NCBI GenBank assembly: GCA_900542375.1
Contig: UQNI01000042.1
Span: 1 to 18,798 of the forward strand
DNA from: an uncultured Oscillospiraceae bacterium
GTDB lineage: Bacteria > Bacillota > Clostridia > Oscillospirales > Acutalibacteraceae
DNA: 18,798 bases
Direction of reading: 5' to 3'
Positions 1 to 7,101 of the stretch are shown piece after piece. Each line of letters begins with the position of its first letter. Position 1 is the first letter of the stretch. The position numbers and the translations under genes were made by a program. Under the pieces are notes generated by a model, which saw only the letters and a list, made by a program, of their open reading frames with translations, had not been told where the DNA came from and searched no databases.

Positions 1-52
1 AATAAACATTTATTATTGATACAATAGTGCTTCTCTATCAAACGATTTATCT

Positions 53-838
53 TCAAGATTTCATAACAGTGGGTGAAAGAAATTGATTTGGGTGAGGAAT
101 CATAATTTTTATGCCATGATATTCTTCAATTGCCACCGGCATATGATACACTTCTTCGATTAAGTCTGCGGTCATTGTTTCAATACCACCATAAGAATAT
201 ATTTCCGTATCCTTAATAAAAAGAAAGCGGTCGCAGTAGCGCAGAGCTAAATTAATATCATGTATGACAATGGCAACGGCAATCTGATGCTGCTGTGCAA
301 TTTTCTGTACTAAAGACAACATTTCGTACTGATTCTTTGGGTCTAAAGCAGAAGTGGGTTCGTCTAATAATAACAGCTTGGGTTGCTGTGCCAATGCGCG
401 GGCCACAATTACTTTTTGTAATTCTCCGCCGCTTAATTCATCTAAAAAACGCATTTTATAATCCTGAAGTTCCAGTTGTTCAATTACTTGGTCAACAATT
501 TCTTTATCTTGCTTTGTAACATCCCATTTGATGTATGGTTTTCTGCCCAATAGAATTGCATCATATACCGTTAACTTGGATACTTCATTTTTTTGTGCCA
601 CATATGCTATCTTTTTTGCTACTTCATTTAAATGAATCTGTAATATATTGCTGTTTTCTATCATAACAGCCCCTTTATGTACCGGATTAATACGATTTAA
701 ACACTTTATCAGCGTGCTTTTTCCGGCTCCGTTTACTCCCAGTATTGCAATACAATGTCCTTCATTCATATCAAAAGAGATGTTATGCAAAATGTTTTTG
801 GAGCGATACCCGAATTCGATATCCTTGATTTCTATCAT
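53..838 (-). CDS. ABC transporter ATP-binding protein, FecE/FepC-like (metal-chelate uptake)
   Basis: This is the cytoplasmic ATPase of an importer; it hydrolyses ATP to drive substrate through the FecCD-type permease encoded just upstream. Visible motifs in the 261-residue protein are Walker A GVNGAGKST (34-42), a Q-loop around 81-83 (AQK), the ABC signature LSGGE (135-139), Walker B LLLLDEP (155-161) and the H-loop histidine near 193 (VIHD). Length and motif order fit the iron-siderophore/heme/B12 class of ATPases. The ATG overlaps the permease stop codon by four bases (ATGA), which indicates translational coupling. It is the last recognised gene of the minus-strand operon, and no terminator is visible in the 52 bases left of it, so the transcript may continue beyond the window. 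Family is certain; the substrate cannot be read from this subunit. Confidence 0.95.
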   Translation of the reverse strand: MIEIKDIEFGYRSKNILHNISFDMNEGHCIAILGVNGAGKSTLIKCLNRINPVHKGAVMIENSNILQIHLNEVAKKIAYVAQKNEVSKLTVYDAILLGRKPYIKWDVTKQDKEIVDQVIEQLELQDYKMRFLDELSGGELQKVIVARALAQQPKLLLLDEPTSALDPKNQYEMLSLVQKIAQQHQIAVAIVIHDINLALRYCDRFLFIKDTEIYSYGGIETMTADLIEEVYHMPVAIEEYHGIKIMIPHPNQFLSPTVMKS

Positions 839-1932
839 GCTTTTCCAACTCCTTTAAATAATAAATAAAGAAATAGAGGCGCGCCCAGAAATGAGGTAAT
901 GGCGCCGATGGGTAAAATGATAGGGGCAACAATTAAACGACCAAAAGTATCTGCCGTTAACAACAATACAGCTCCGGTTAATGCGGAGGTTGGCAGTAAG
1001 AAGCGGTAGTCATTGCCGATAAATCTGCGCATAATGTGAGGAGCCAAAAGCCCCACAAAACTGATGATACCTACAAATGCTACAACAACAGAAGCTACCA
1101 GAGAGCACACTGCCATACCCACATAAGTGACCACGTTTACATTGACGCCCAAGCTTTTTGCGGTTTGACCTCCACTTTCAAATGCATTGTAGTTCCAACG
1201 GTTAAACATAAAGTAGATACAAGCTGCAATGCTGACACAGGCGATAATGAGAATTTCGATCCAATTTGTACGCCCCAAATCTCCAAATGTCCAGAATACA
1301 ACGGCGGCAACTTCAACGTCGTCAGCAAAATATTGAATTAATGTAGTGCCGCCGCTGAACAAAGCACTCAAAGCCACACCGGCTAAAATCATAGATTGAG
1401 GAGAAATTTTTTTGAATCGGGAAAGTCCTAAAATAATAAGGGTAGAAATAGCGCCCCCAATAAAAGCACATAAAGTAACCAAGTAGGGATTGCTGATGTT
1501 AACTGCATTTGCAGCAGAAGCTGTATTTTGCGCTCCGGCACCAAAACAGATAATAGCTACTGTGGCACCAAATGCTGCCCCTTGTGAGACGCCAAGGGTA
1601 GAAGCATCTGCCAATGGATTACGCAATACACTTTGCATAACGCAGCCCACCATGCCAAGCGCCATGCCTGCAATTAAAGCGGTTACAACACGGGGCAAAC
1701 GTATACCAAAGACAATAGAGTTGGTTTGTTTTGTGCCTGCGCCAAAGATAGTTTTTATAACGTCCCAAACAGAAATTCCTGAGGAGCCTGCATGGATTGC
1801 AAATATTGTAATGGCGAGTAACACTACAATTAAAATAATAATAACAATTACTTTGTAGAAGATGTATTGCTGATATGTTTTTTGTTTTTTTTCTTTCTTC
1901 TTTTTTTCTGTGACTGCACTATTACTCTTCAA
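835..1932 (-). CDS. FecCD-family ABC transporter permease
   Basis: This is an integral membrane permease of the FecCD/BtuC family, which forms the channel for siderophores, heme, cobalamin or metal chelates. The 365-residue protein has a lysine-rich cytoplasmic tail (about 1-25), a first membrane helix at about 27-47, then several further hydrophobic segments. The family block RLPR (78-81), with Q100 and RNPLAD (104-109), is present. So is the C-terminal GLLAPHIMRR segment, which matches the loop that contacts the ATPase. Initiation appears to be TTG at 1932: a GGAG lies about nine bases upstream and no better start is in frame. The start overlaps the end of the binding-protein gene by 11 bases and the stop overlaps the ATPase start, so the three are coupled. 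Substrate is unresolved. Confidence 0.94.
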   Translation of the reverse strand: MKSNSAVTEKKKKEKKQKTYQQYIFYKVIVIIILIVVLLAITIFAIHAGSSGISVWDVIKTIFGAGTKQTNSIVFGIRLPRVVTALIAGMALGMVGCVMQSVLRNPLADASTLGVSQGAAFGATVAIICFGAGAQNTASAANAVNISNPYLVTLCAFIGGAISTLIILGLSRFKKISPQSMILAGVALSALFSGGTTLIQYFADDVEVAAVVFWTFGDLGRTNWIEILIIACVSIAACIYFMFNRWNYNAFESGGQTAKSLGVNVNVVTYVGMAVCSLVASVVVAFVGIISFVGLLAPHIMRRFIGNDYRFLLPTSALTGAVLLLTADTFGRLIVAPIILPIGAITSFLGAPLFLYLLFKGVGKA

Positions 1933-3070
1933 TGTTCAGTTCTCCAAATCCTAGTTGACCGTCTACTAAATCTTGATAGTAATGTTCAGCTTCATCTCCT
2001 AACATGTGGACAAAAATTTCATTTGCTTTTTCTACAATATTTACATCTTTAAATTGTTCCGGATAAATAATGGTTCCTGCATAATAAGCATCGGCAATGG
2101 CAACTTCTACATTGGTTGTATACCAGTTATAGGCAATTTGTGTATACACTTTTCCGTCTTGTACCGCCTTTAGAGAATGATAAAAATCGGGATTATCCTT
2201 ATAATCATCACGGACTAGCTGCATATTGTTAGGGTCAAGAAAAATAATATCGGGATTCCAAGTTAGTATTTTTTCTTTGTCAATGATAAGAGAACCATCT
2301 TTACCGGTTTCATCTACCACATTTTTGGCGTTGATTGCTACAAAAGGAGGAAATTGTGCGTAGGTTCCTTCAATACCGTGTCCGCCTCGAAAAGATACAG
2401 CACCGCTGAATACAGTAGGTTTTTGGTTATCAGGGATATCTTTTGTACGGTTGTTCAAATCTTGTTTTGCTGTTTGCATATAGTCAATCACTTCTTTGCA
2501 GCGTTCTTGCTTGCCAAGTAAAGTTCCGATTAATTCTAATGATTGGTCCATGGTAGGGTCAAAAATACCGTCATAAGCGACACATACTACAGGAATACCT
2601 GTTTTTGCTTGCAATTTATCTGCTTCCTGCTGTGTATAAGCGGCAATGATGACATCCGGATTCACCTTGATGATTTCTTCTTCATAAGGAGTATTGCCTC
2701 CTGAACCGCCTTGTCCTACAATTGGTAAATCTTTAAATTTATCGTAGTTTAAATAGTTATATGCTTTTGCCAAGGTTTGTTCGTGTTCTGCTTCTTCAAC
2801 ACCAATTACTTTATCTTCACCTTGTGCATAGCATACCATCCGCAAGGCGCCTGCGCCCAGACAAACTGTGCTGTTTATTTCTTCCGGTAATTCAACTGTT
2901 CTGCCGTAGACGTCTGTAACACTTGCGGGAAGAGTGGAATCAGATGTACTTGAGGATACAGGCGCATTTGTCTGCGTACCGGCTTCAGAGCCGCAGGCAG
3001 TAAGTACCATTGCAAGGATTATCGCAACAGCTAACGTGAAAACTGTTAACTTTACTCTTGTATGTTTCAT
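1922..3070 (-). CDS. ABC transporter solute-binding lipoprotein (FecB/BtuF-like periplasmic-binding fold)
   Basis: This is an extracellular substrate receptor anchored to the membrane by lipid. The N-terminus has a basic start, a hydrophobic stretch (about 8-24) and a lipobox LTAC ending at Cys26, followed by a Ser/Thr-rich linker. The mature part begins with TDVYGRTVELPEEI, typical of FecB/BtuF-type receptors. Long internal segments such as NPDVIIAAYTQQEADKL and WNPDIIFLDPNN match the two lobes of that fold. Length is 382 residues. The ATG at 3070 has a GAGG ribosome site. It sits 19 bases after the FmdE-family gene and runs into the permease gene. The class binds Fe-siderophores, heme, corrinoids or, in some members, molybdate/tungstate. 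I cannot assign a ligand from the sequence. Confidence 0.93.
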   Translation of the reverse strand: MKHTRVKLTVFTLAVAIILAMVLTACGSEAGTQTNAPVSSSTSDSTLPASVTDVYGRTVELPEEINSTVCLGAGALRMVCYAQGEDKVIGVEEAEHEQTLAKAYNYLNYDKFKDLPIVGQGGSGGNTPYEEEIIKVNPDVIIAAYTQQEADKLQAKTGIPVVCVAYDGIFDPTMDQSLELIGTLLGKQERCKEVIDYMQTAKQDLNNRTKDIPDNQKPTVFSGAVSFRGGHGIEGTYAQFPPFVAINAKNVVDETGKDGSLIIDKEKILTWNPDIIFLDPNNMQLVRDDYKDNPDFYHSLKAVQDGKVYTQIAYNWYTTNVEVAIADAYYAGTIIYPEQFKDVNIVEKANEIFVHMLGDEAEHYYQDLVDGQLGFGELNIEE

Positions 3071-3089
3071 AATTCTACCTCATCTCAAT

Positions 3090-3614
3090 TTACCAACCTA
3101 TTTTATATTCATGAAAACAGTCCAAGCAAACTTTTTTTCCATTTTCCAACCGCACTTTATGTTCAGGAGCGCCTTCTCCGCATACTTCACAGGTGATAGT
3201 TGTAAATAACCTTGCCTTTTCGGGAAGAGGAAACGAAGGTTCGGAAAAAGTAAAGACTTCTTCAGCAGGTCCGTTTAGAAAAAAGTCTTGTTTTTCTTCA
3301 CGGCTCATATCTGCTTGAGACGGTTTTAGACACATACGAACTTTTTGTCCATTTTTACGGTTAAAAAAGGAGAATGCCATTTTTCCCGTATCGCGAAATT
3401 TTAAATTTCCCTTACCTGCTGTGCAGCTCAAAATCGCTTGAATGCCATCTACACCGCACGCGTCATTTTCTGTCACACAAACTACTTCCTCATCTTCACT
3501 AAAAGAGAGATTCAACCGTTTGATGGCTTCGGTTGCTGCACGTACACCGATGGCCAGACCGGGACATGCATGTCCATGAAATGCAATTGCTTTTTCCCAT
3601 AATTGTTGCTCCAT
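3090..3614 (-). CDS. FmdE family protein with C-terminal zinc-ribbon
   Basis: This belongs to the family named after subunit E of molybdenum formylmethanofuran dehydrogenase. These are small cytoplasmic, metal-binding proteins found in many anaerobes that have no methanogenesis; their biochemical role is poorly known. The family signature HGHACPG lies at residues 13-19 (His13, His15 and Cys17 are likely ligands), followed by a conserved TENDACGVDGIQ block. The C-terminus has a CxxC pair (142/145) and a second CxxC pair (163/166), a zinc-ribbon. The ATG at 3614 is preferred because AAGGA lies seven bases upstream; an in-frame TTG at 3632 has no ribosome site. It sits between the methyltransferase and the binding-protein genes in one operon. 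A link to handling the imported metal or chelate is inference. Confidence 0.9.
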   Translation of the reverse strand: MEQQLWEKAIAFHGHACPGLAIGVRAATEAIKRLNLSFSEDEEVVCVTENDACGVDGIQAILSCTAGKGNLKFRDTGKMAFSFFNRKNGQKVRMCLKPSQADMSREEKQDFFLNGPAEEVFTFSEPSFPLPEKARLFTTITCEVCGEGAPEHKVRLENGKKVCLDCFHEYKIGW

Positions 3615-3655
3615 AATGATTCCTTCTTTCAAAACTTAAAATTTTATTTGTCGCT

Positions 3656-4426
3656 TTATAGTACATTCCAGTACATGGCGAAAATAGGCGCTTCATACGT
3701 TTGATGAACCATTCCGTCTTTCGTATAAGCAGCAGCCAAATGGGTTAGCTGTTCTTTTACTTCAGGCGTTAGAGGTGTCAATTTTTCGACATCTTCAAAC
3801 AGCAATGTCAATTCAACGTCGATTGGACGCTGCATATCTCGTTTTTGTTTAAAATATGTCATTTGAGGCCGTTTGCCTTGTTTCCATAAGTCATGAAATA
3901 TTTGGTCAGCAGCATATGAATCGGCGGTTTTTTGATTGCTTAGGTTTAGCATTTGTTTGGCAGCAATCAACAAAGGAGTTTCCATATGAATATGACGTAC
4001 CAGCATACACCATTTTTTGCTGCATGCCTGCAGTTTCACTAATGTTTCTGTATTATGAATTGCAGGGGTCATATGAGCAAATACAAAGTCGAATTGGTTT
4101 TGATAATTTCTCTCTTGGATAGATATGGCATCCCAATCTTCACAAATAAAGGATATATGTCTTAGACCCATGCTATCCGCTCTTTTTTGGGCATAGTCTA
4201 TCATCTGGGGGGAAAGGTCTGTCCCAATTACATTGCGGCACATTTGTGCAAACGCAATTGCATATCGTCCAGCACCGCAGCCAACATCCATAACAGAGCT
4301 GTCTTTCGTGATTAGTTTTAAATCATTGATTAAAGTAAGGCAGTCATCTTCTCCTATTTTTGGAATTTCAAAGGCATCAAAAGTTGGAGCTAACATATTC
4401 CATTTGTCTATATTGCAAGTACTCAT
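3656..4426 (-). CDS. class I SAM-dependent methyltransferase
   Basis: This is a cytoplasmic methyltransferase of the Rossmann-fold class that uses S-adenosylmethionine. Motif I DVGCGAGRY (47-55) binds the cofactor, and GTDLSPQMIDYAQKRA supplies the acidic residue of motif II. A DFVFAHMTPAI segment matches the region after strand 4. The protein is 256 residues, normal for the class. A strong AGGAGG lies just upstream of the ATG at 4426. It is the first gene of the minus-strand transporter operon, with 41 bases to the next start. Small methyltransferases of this kind accompany some metal/chelate uptake clusters in anaerobes. The methyl acceptor cannot be inferred from the sequence and could be a small molecule, metal chelate or tetrapyrrole. 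Confidence 0.88.
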   Translation of the reverse strand: MSTCNIDKWNMLAPTFDAFEIPKIGEDDCLTLINDLKLITKDSSVMDVGCGAGRYAIAFAQMCRNVIGTDLSPQMIDYAQKRADSMGLRHISFICEDWDAISIQERNYQNQFDFVFAHMTPAIHNTETLVKLQACSKKWCMLVRHIHMETPLLIAAKQMLNLSNQKTADSYAADQIFHDLWKQGKRPQMTYFKQKRDMQRPIDVELTLLFEDVEKLTPLTPEVKEQLTHLAAAYTKDGMVHQTYEAPIFAMYWNVL

Positions 4427-4493
4427 TTACATTCCTCCTTTCCATGAGTTTCTTACCATTTATTTTTATTATAATTTTGTTTGTATTTACTCC

Positions 4494-4521
4494 ATAATAT
4501 TTATTGCCTAATTTTTCTCAA
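4494..4521 (-). promoter_or_regulatory. candidate promoter of the methyltransferase-fmdE-ABC operon
   Basis: Reading the minus strand, TTGAGA (4516-4521) is followed after 16 bases by TATTAT (4494-4499), about 70 bases upstream of the first start codon of the operon. The -35 element lies partly inside the left arm of the 18-bp inverted repeat. The spacing is acceptable but both hexamers are imperfect. A TATAAT nearer the gene (about 4470) has no convincing -35. Confidence 0.4.
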
Positions 4522-4550
4522 ATTTAGTTAAATGAGAAAAATTAGGCAAT
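4503..4550. repeat. inverted repeat with perfect 18-bp arms between divergent operons
   Basis: Arm ATTGCCTAATTTTTCTCA (4503-4520) and its exact reverse complement (4533-4550) are separated by 12 bases. It lies between two divergently transcribed operons, so no upstream gene on either strand would need a terminator here, and neither end has a U-tract. It overlaps the candidate -35 of the leftward operon and lies about 60 bases upstream of the rightward lrgA promoter. It may be an operator, a cruciform or a leftover palindromic element. Confidence 0.85.
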
Positions 4551-4612
4551 GTAAGTTTACAAATATGTTTTATCTGTACATCAGAAGGCATGTTTTGGAG
4601 ATCTGGACACTA

Positions 4613-4641
4613 TTGACAGTACATAGCGAAAGGAGTAAAAT
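4613..4641 (+). promoter_or_regulatory. sigma-A-type promoter of first lrgAB operon
   Basis: TTGACA (4613-4618), a 17-base spacer and TAAAAT (4636-4641) form a near-consensus promoter 37 bases upstream of the lrgA start. The 11-mer ACTATTGACAG around its -35 (4609-4619) recurs exactly at the second lrgAB promoter (7063-7073). Confidence 0.75.
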
Positions 4642-4677
4642 AAAATTAAGAAATTTTATTAAACAGAGATGATTACT

Positions 4678-5061
4678 ATGAAAATTTTAACACAGCTGGC
4701 AATTGTATTTGGCATTTGCCTGGTGGGGGAATGTATTTCGGCAATACTGCCGTTTACATTCCCTTCCAGCGTAATTGGAATGATTATATTATTTTTGCTG
4801 ATGCTGGTTAAAATCATTAAGGAGCGCCATATCAAGGATGTTTCTCAATTTATGCTGAAAAATATGGCTTTTTTCTTTATACCGGTTGCGGTAAGCATTA
4901 TGGATAACATTACTTATTTACAGGGACATATTATGGTTTTTCTTTTGATTTGTATTGTTGCAACGCTGCTTACCTTTATTGCAACATCGTATGCCGTAAT
5001 TGGCGTTATGAAGTTACAAGAGAAAATTACAGCAAAAAGAGGTCAGAAACATCATGAATAA
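4678..5061 (+). CDS. lrgA: CidA/LrgA family membrane protein (first copy)
   Basis: This is a small polytopic membrane protein of the CidA/LrgA family, known in Bacillota either as holin/antiholin-like regulators of autolysis or, with LrgB, as a pyruvate transporter (PftAB of Bacillus subtilis). The protein is about 127 residues with four hydrophobic segments. The family segment PFTFPSSVIGMIILFLLML is followed by the charged KIIKERHIKDVSQFMLKNMAFFFIPVAVSIMD loop. ATG at 4678 is preferred over ATG at 4669 because the second copy has the same start (MKILTQLAI); both ATGs are in frame. The last eight bases overlap lrgB, implying coupled expression. Whether it transports pyruvate or affects lysis cannot be decided from sequence, and no lytSR-type regulator is in the window. 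Confidence 0.9.
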   Translation: MKILTQLAIVFGICLVGECISAILPFTFPSSVIGMIILFLLMLVKIIKERHIKDVSQFMLKNMAFFFIPVAVSIMDNITYLQGHIMVFLLICIVATLLTFIATSYAVIGVMKLQEKITAKRGQKHHE

Positions 5062-5731
5062 AATTGTAAGTGATGGGTTATTCGGTCTTACATTAAGCAT
5101 TGTGGCGTATAAAATAGGCGTCTGGTTAAACCAAAAATTTAAATCTCCTATTTTAAATCCGTTATTGATAGCTGTGGCTATTATTATTCCCATTTTAAAG
5201 GTGTGCCATATTTCATATGACTCTTATAATGTAGGCGGAAGTATTATTACATTATTTTTAGCTCCTGCCACTACAGTATTGGCCTATAGTATTTATTTAC
5301 AACTCAAAGTATTAAAAAAATATTGGCTGCCGATTTTGGTTGGTTGCCTTACCAGCTGCATTGTCTCTATTGGGAGCACCATTGGATTATGCAAATTATG
5401 TGGTTTAGATAACACACTGACAAATTCTCTGATTCCACGTTCGGTAACAACGCCAATTGCAATGAGTGTAAGTGAAAAATTAGGGGGCATATCAGGCATT
5501 ACAGTGGCGGCCGTTATTATTACAGGTATTTTTGGTGCAGTGGCAGCGCCTTTATTGGCAAAGTTGCTTCGTATTAAAAATCCGGTTGGTATTGGTGTAG
5601 GTCTGGGATGCAGCTGTCACGCAATCGGAACAGCAAGAGCGCTGGAATTAGGAGAAATTCAAGGTGCAATGAGCAGTATTGCGTTAGGGGTAGCAGGTAT
5701 GATGACCGTTATTATTTCCTTATTTTTATAA
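5054..5731 (+). CDS. lrgB: LrgB family membrane protein (first copy)
   Basis: This is the LrgB/YohK-family partner of LrgA, a 225-residue protein that is almost entirely hydrophobic. It shows the family blocks SPILNPLLIA, GGSIITLFLAPATT, PRSVTTPIAMSVSEKLGG and GCSCHAIGTARALELGEIQGA. The histidine in the HAIGTA motif is retained, unlike in the second copy. Start is ATG at 5054 behind AGAGG, overlapping lrgA by eight bases. The pair is about three-quarters identical by eye to the lrgB at 7522-8220. A bidirectional terminator lies about 140 bases after the stop. The family's LrgAB complex moves pyruvate in B. subtilis and is linked to murein hydrolase control in staphylococci; which applies here is not known. 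Confidence 0.92.
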   Translation: MNKIVSDGLFGLTLSIVAYKIGVWLNQKFKSPILNPLLIAVAIIIPILKVCHISYDSYNVGGSIITLFLAPATTVLAYSIYLQLKVLKKYWLPILVGCLTSCIVSIGSTIGLCKLCGLDNTLTNSLIPRSVTTPIAMSVSEKLGGISGITVAAVIITGIFGAVAAPLLAKLLRIKNPVGIGVGLGCSCHAIGTARALELGEIQGAMSSIALGVAGMMTVIISLFL

Positions 5732-5869
5732 GCTTGGGGTATAAAGATTAGGATATATTCGATTGCAATGTGTGCCTTGGTAAGGCGACTGTAGTGCCAG
5801 CTTAATTTATAAGGCGTATTTTGAATTAATTTTTGGATGAATACGCAAAAGGTTAAGCACGCTAAAATA
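5732..5869. other. intergenic segment between lrgB and the terminator palindrome, no gene seen
   Basis: No open frame with a ribosome site is visible. The stretch holds two weak inverted repeats: GCCTT-GGT-AAGGC near 5775, and GCGTATT (5814-5820) with AATACGC (5840-5846). Neither has a U-tract. It may be the untranslated 3' part of the lrgAB transcript. Confidence 0.5.
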
Positions 5870-5915
5870 ACAATAAGAAAAACCGGTGTAAATTTACACC
5901 GGTTTTTCTTATTGT
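5870..5915. terminator. bidirectional intrinsic terminator, 46-bp perfect palindrome
   Basis: The 23-base left arm (5870-5892) is the exact complement of the right arm (5893-5915), with no spacer. The GC-rich core ACCGGTGT/ACACCGGT is flanked by T/A tracts, so either RNA strand gives a stem followed by U-rich sequence. It lies between the convergent lrgB (plus) and sugar-transferase (minus) genes. The inner 9-mer CGGTGTAAA recurs at the sugar-transferase promoter. Confidence 0.9.
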
Positions 5916-6033
5916 AATAAAGTAATATCCTGTATTGGGTAATTTAAATATTTGAGATATTTTCAGTAGATAAAAAAACAAAAAATATTTCACTATAAAT
6001 ATCATCATAGTAAAATACTTTTGCAAAATTGAG

Positions 6034-6666
6034 CTATCTCTCGTCAGTTTGATGCGTTTCTTCCTTATTTTTAGATTGTCCTGCAGTTCCTTCCACCATA
6101 CCTTCGCGTTTTAATACAGCAACAATGGTTTTGAAAAAACATTTCACATCAAAAGAAAAACTCATCTTTTGAACATATTCTCCGTCCAAACGGGCTTTTT
6201 CTTTCCAAGAGACCTCGTCTCTGCCGTTGATTTGTGCCCATCCTGTTAGTCCCGGACGAATGTCGTTTGCACCGTAGAGATCTCGTTCAGCAATTAATTC
6301 TTTTTCACGTGGTATTACCGGACGTGGACCGATTAAGCTCATTTGTCCGGCTAAAATATTCCAAATTTGAGGAAGTTCATCTAAGGAGGTTTTTCTTAAA
6401 AATTTTCCTACTCTCGTTATATATTGCTCCGGATTTTCCAACATACAGGTGGGAATCTCTTTTGGAGTATCTACTTTCATTGTGCGAAATTTTAAAATAT
6501 GAAATAATTTTTTGTCTTTTCCTACTCTTTCTTGACGGAAGAAAACAGGGCCTTTGGAATCCAGTTTTACAACAATGATTAGAATAATAAATATAGGCAG
6601 AAAAATAATACTGCATATCAAGGAAATGCAGAAATCACACAAACGCTTGAAGAACCTGATGTACAC
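6034..6666 (-). CDS. bacterial sugar transferase (WcaJ/undecaprenyl-phosphate hexose-1-P transferase family)
   Basis: This is a membrane monotopic enzyme that puts the first sugar-phosphate onto undecaprenyl phosphate to start a surface polysaccharide or glycan. Start is GTG at 6666, with GGAGGA seven bases upstream; this gives about 210 residues, the size of the minimal catalytic form. One hydrophobic segment (about 12-34) is followed by GPVFFRQERVG (39-49), KFRTM (59-63), the catalytic DELPQ (96-100), MSLIGPRP (109-116) and RPGLTGWAQINGR (about 137-149). A polar tail of some 20 residues rich in E, K, T and Q follows the domain. It stands alone: no glycosyltransferase, flippase or chain-length gene lies nearby, and it is flanked by two lrgAB pairs. 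The sugar donor is not predictable here. Confidence 0.93.
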   Translation of the reverse strand: MYIRFFKRLCDFCISLICSIIFLPIFIILIIVVKLDSKGPVFFRQERVGKDKKLFHILKFRTMKVDTPKEIPTCMLENPEQYITRVGKFLRKTSLDELPQIWNILAGQMSLIGPRPVIPREKELIAERDLYGANDIRPGLTGWAQINGRDEVSWKEKARLDGEYVQKMSFSFDVKCFFKTIVAVLKREGMVEGTAGQSKNKEETHQTDER

Positions 6667-6815
6667 TAAAAGTTCCTCCAATCATAGTTTTCCTCATTGC
6701 GTCCTGTATGATTATGGATTCGCAATTCCGGAAGAAACTTTTCCACAGAAAAGTCTTGTTTGTTTTTTATTATTATTTCGTCTTTTTTCGTTCTTAATTG
6801 AATCTTTATCATTAT
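6667..6815 (-). other. 5' leader of the sugar-transferase gene
   Basis: This is about 160 bases between the predicted transcription start (near 6826) and the GTG start. It is purine-rich on the transcript strand, with one small hairpin: ACTTTTC and GAAAAGT arms around a four-base loop (6737-6754). No gene is seen in it on either strand and no U-tailed terminator precedes the ribosome site. Confidence 0.45.
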
Positions 6816-6873
6816 ATTTTACACCGTTAGACATTATACCTTACTCGCTGGTAAAAGTCAAACGGTGTAAAAT
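6816..6873. repeat. 13-bp inverted repeats flanking the sugar-transferase promoter
   Basis: ATTTTACACCGTT (6816-6828) and its exact complement AACGGTGTAAAAT (6861-6873) are 32 bases apart, about 45 bp centre to centre. Because they bracket the -35 and the start site, they look like a pair of operator half-sites. On the plus strand the right arm runs into a G plus six Ts, so a terminator is the alternative reading, but no plus-strand gene precedes it. Confidence 0.75.
6833..6861 (-). promoter_or_regulatory. promoter of the sugar-transferase gene
   Basis: On the minus strand, TTGACT (6856-6861) is separated by exactly 17 bases from a perfect TATAAT (6833-6838). The promoter lies between the two arms of an inverted repeat; the upstream arm meets the -35 and the downstream arm covers the expected start point. 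Confidence 0.75.
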
Positions 6874-7066
6874 GTTTTTTGGGTTCTCAGACTAGTTTTT
6901 GCAGTTTCTGTCTTATTAATAAGGAAAATCTTTCATAGATGATTCGGTTTCAATCTTTGTGAATTCAAATATAACATTGTTAGTGATTGATAAATTTAAT
7001 TCGCTTTATAAGAAACAAAAGGATAAAACAAAATGATAATAATATTTTTATAATTACGTAATACTA
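6874..7066. other. AT-rich spacer upstream of second lrgAB promoter, no gene seen
   Basis: No ribosome site with an open frame, no strong hairpin and no recognisable RNA gene is visible between the sugar-transferase promoter region and the second lrgAB promoter. Confidence 0.5.
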
Positions 7067-7095
7067 TTGACAGAATTGCAGAAACATAGTAAATT
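7067..7095 (+). promoter_or_regulatory. promoter of second lrgAB operon
   Basis: TTGACA (7067-7072), 17 bases and TAAATT (7090-7095). The -35 region shares ACTATTGACAG with the first lrgAB promoter. The -10 is weaker than in the first copy. Confidence 0.65.
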
Positions 7096-7101
7096 GAAAG
7101 C

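Noticed and set aside
6816..6873. Phase-variable invertible promoter between inverted repeats
   Set aside because: The repeats are only 13 bp and the spacer is 32 bp, too short for normal site-specific inversion, and no recombinase gene is in the window. An operator pair fits better.
6554..6895. 113-residue plus-strand open frame across the sugar-transferase 5' end
   Set aside because: It is antisense to the transferase start and its promoter region, has no ribosome site and no family resemblance.
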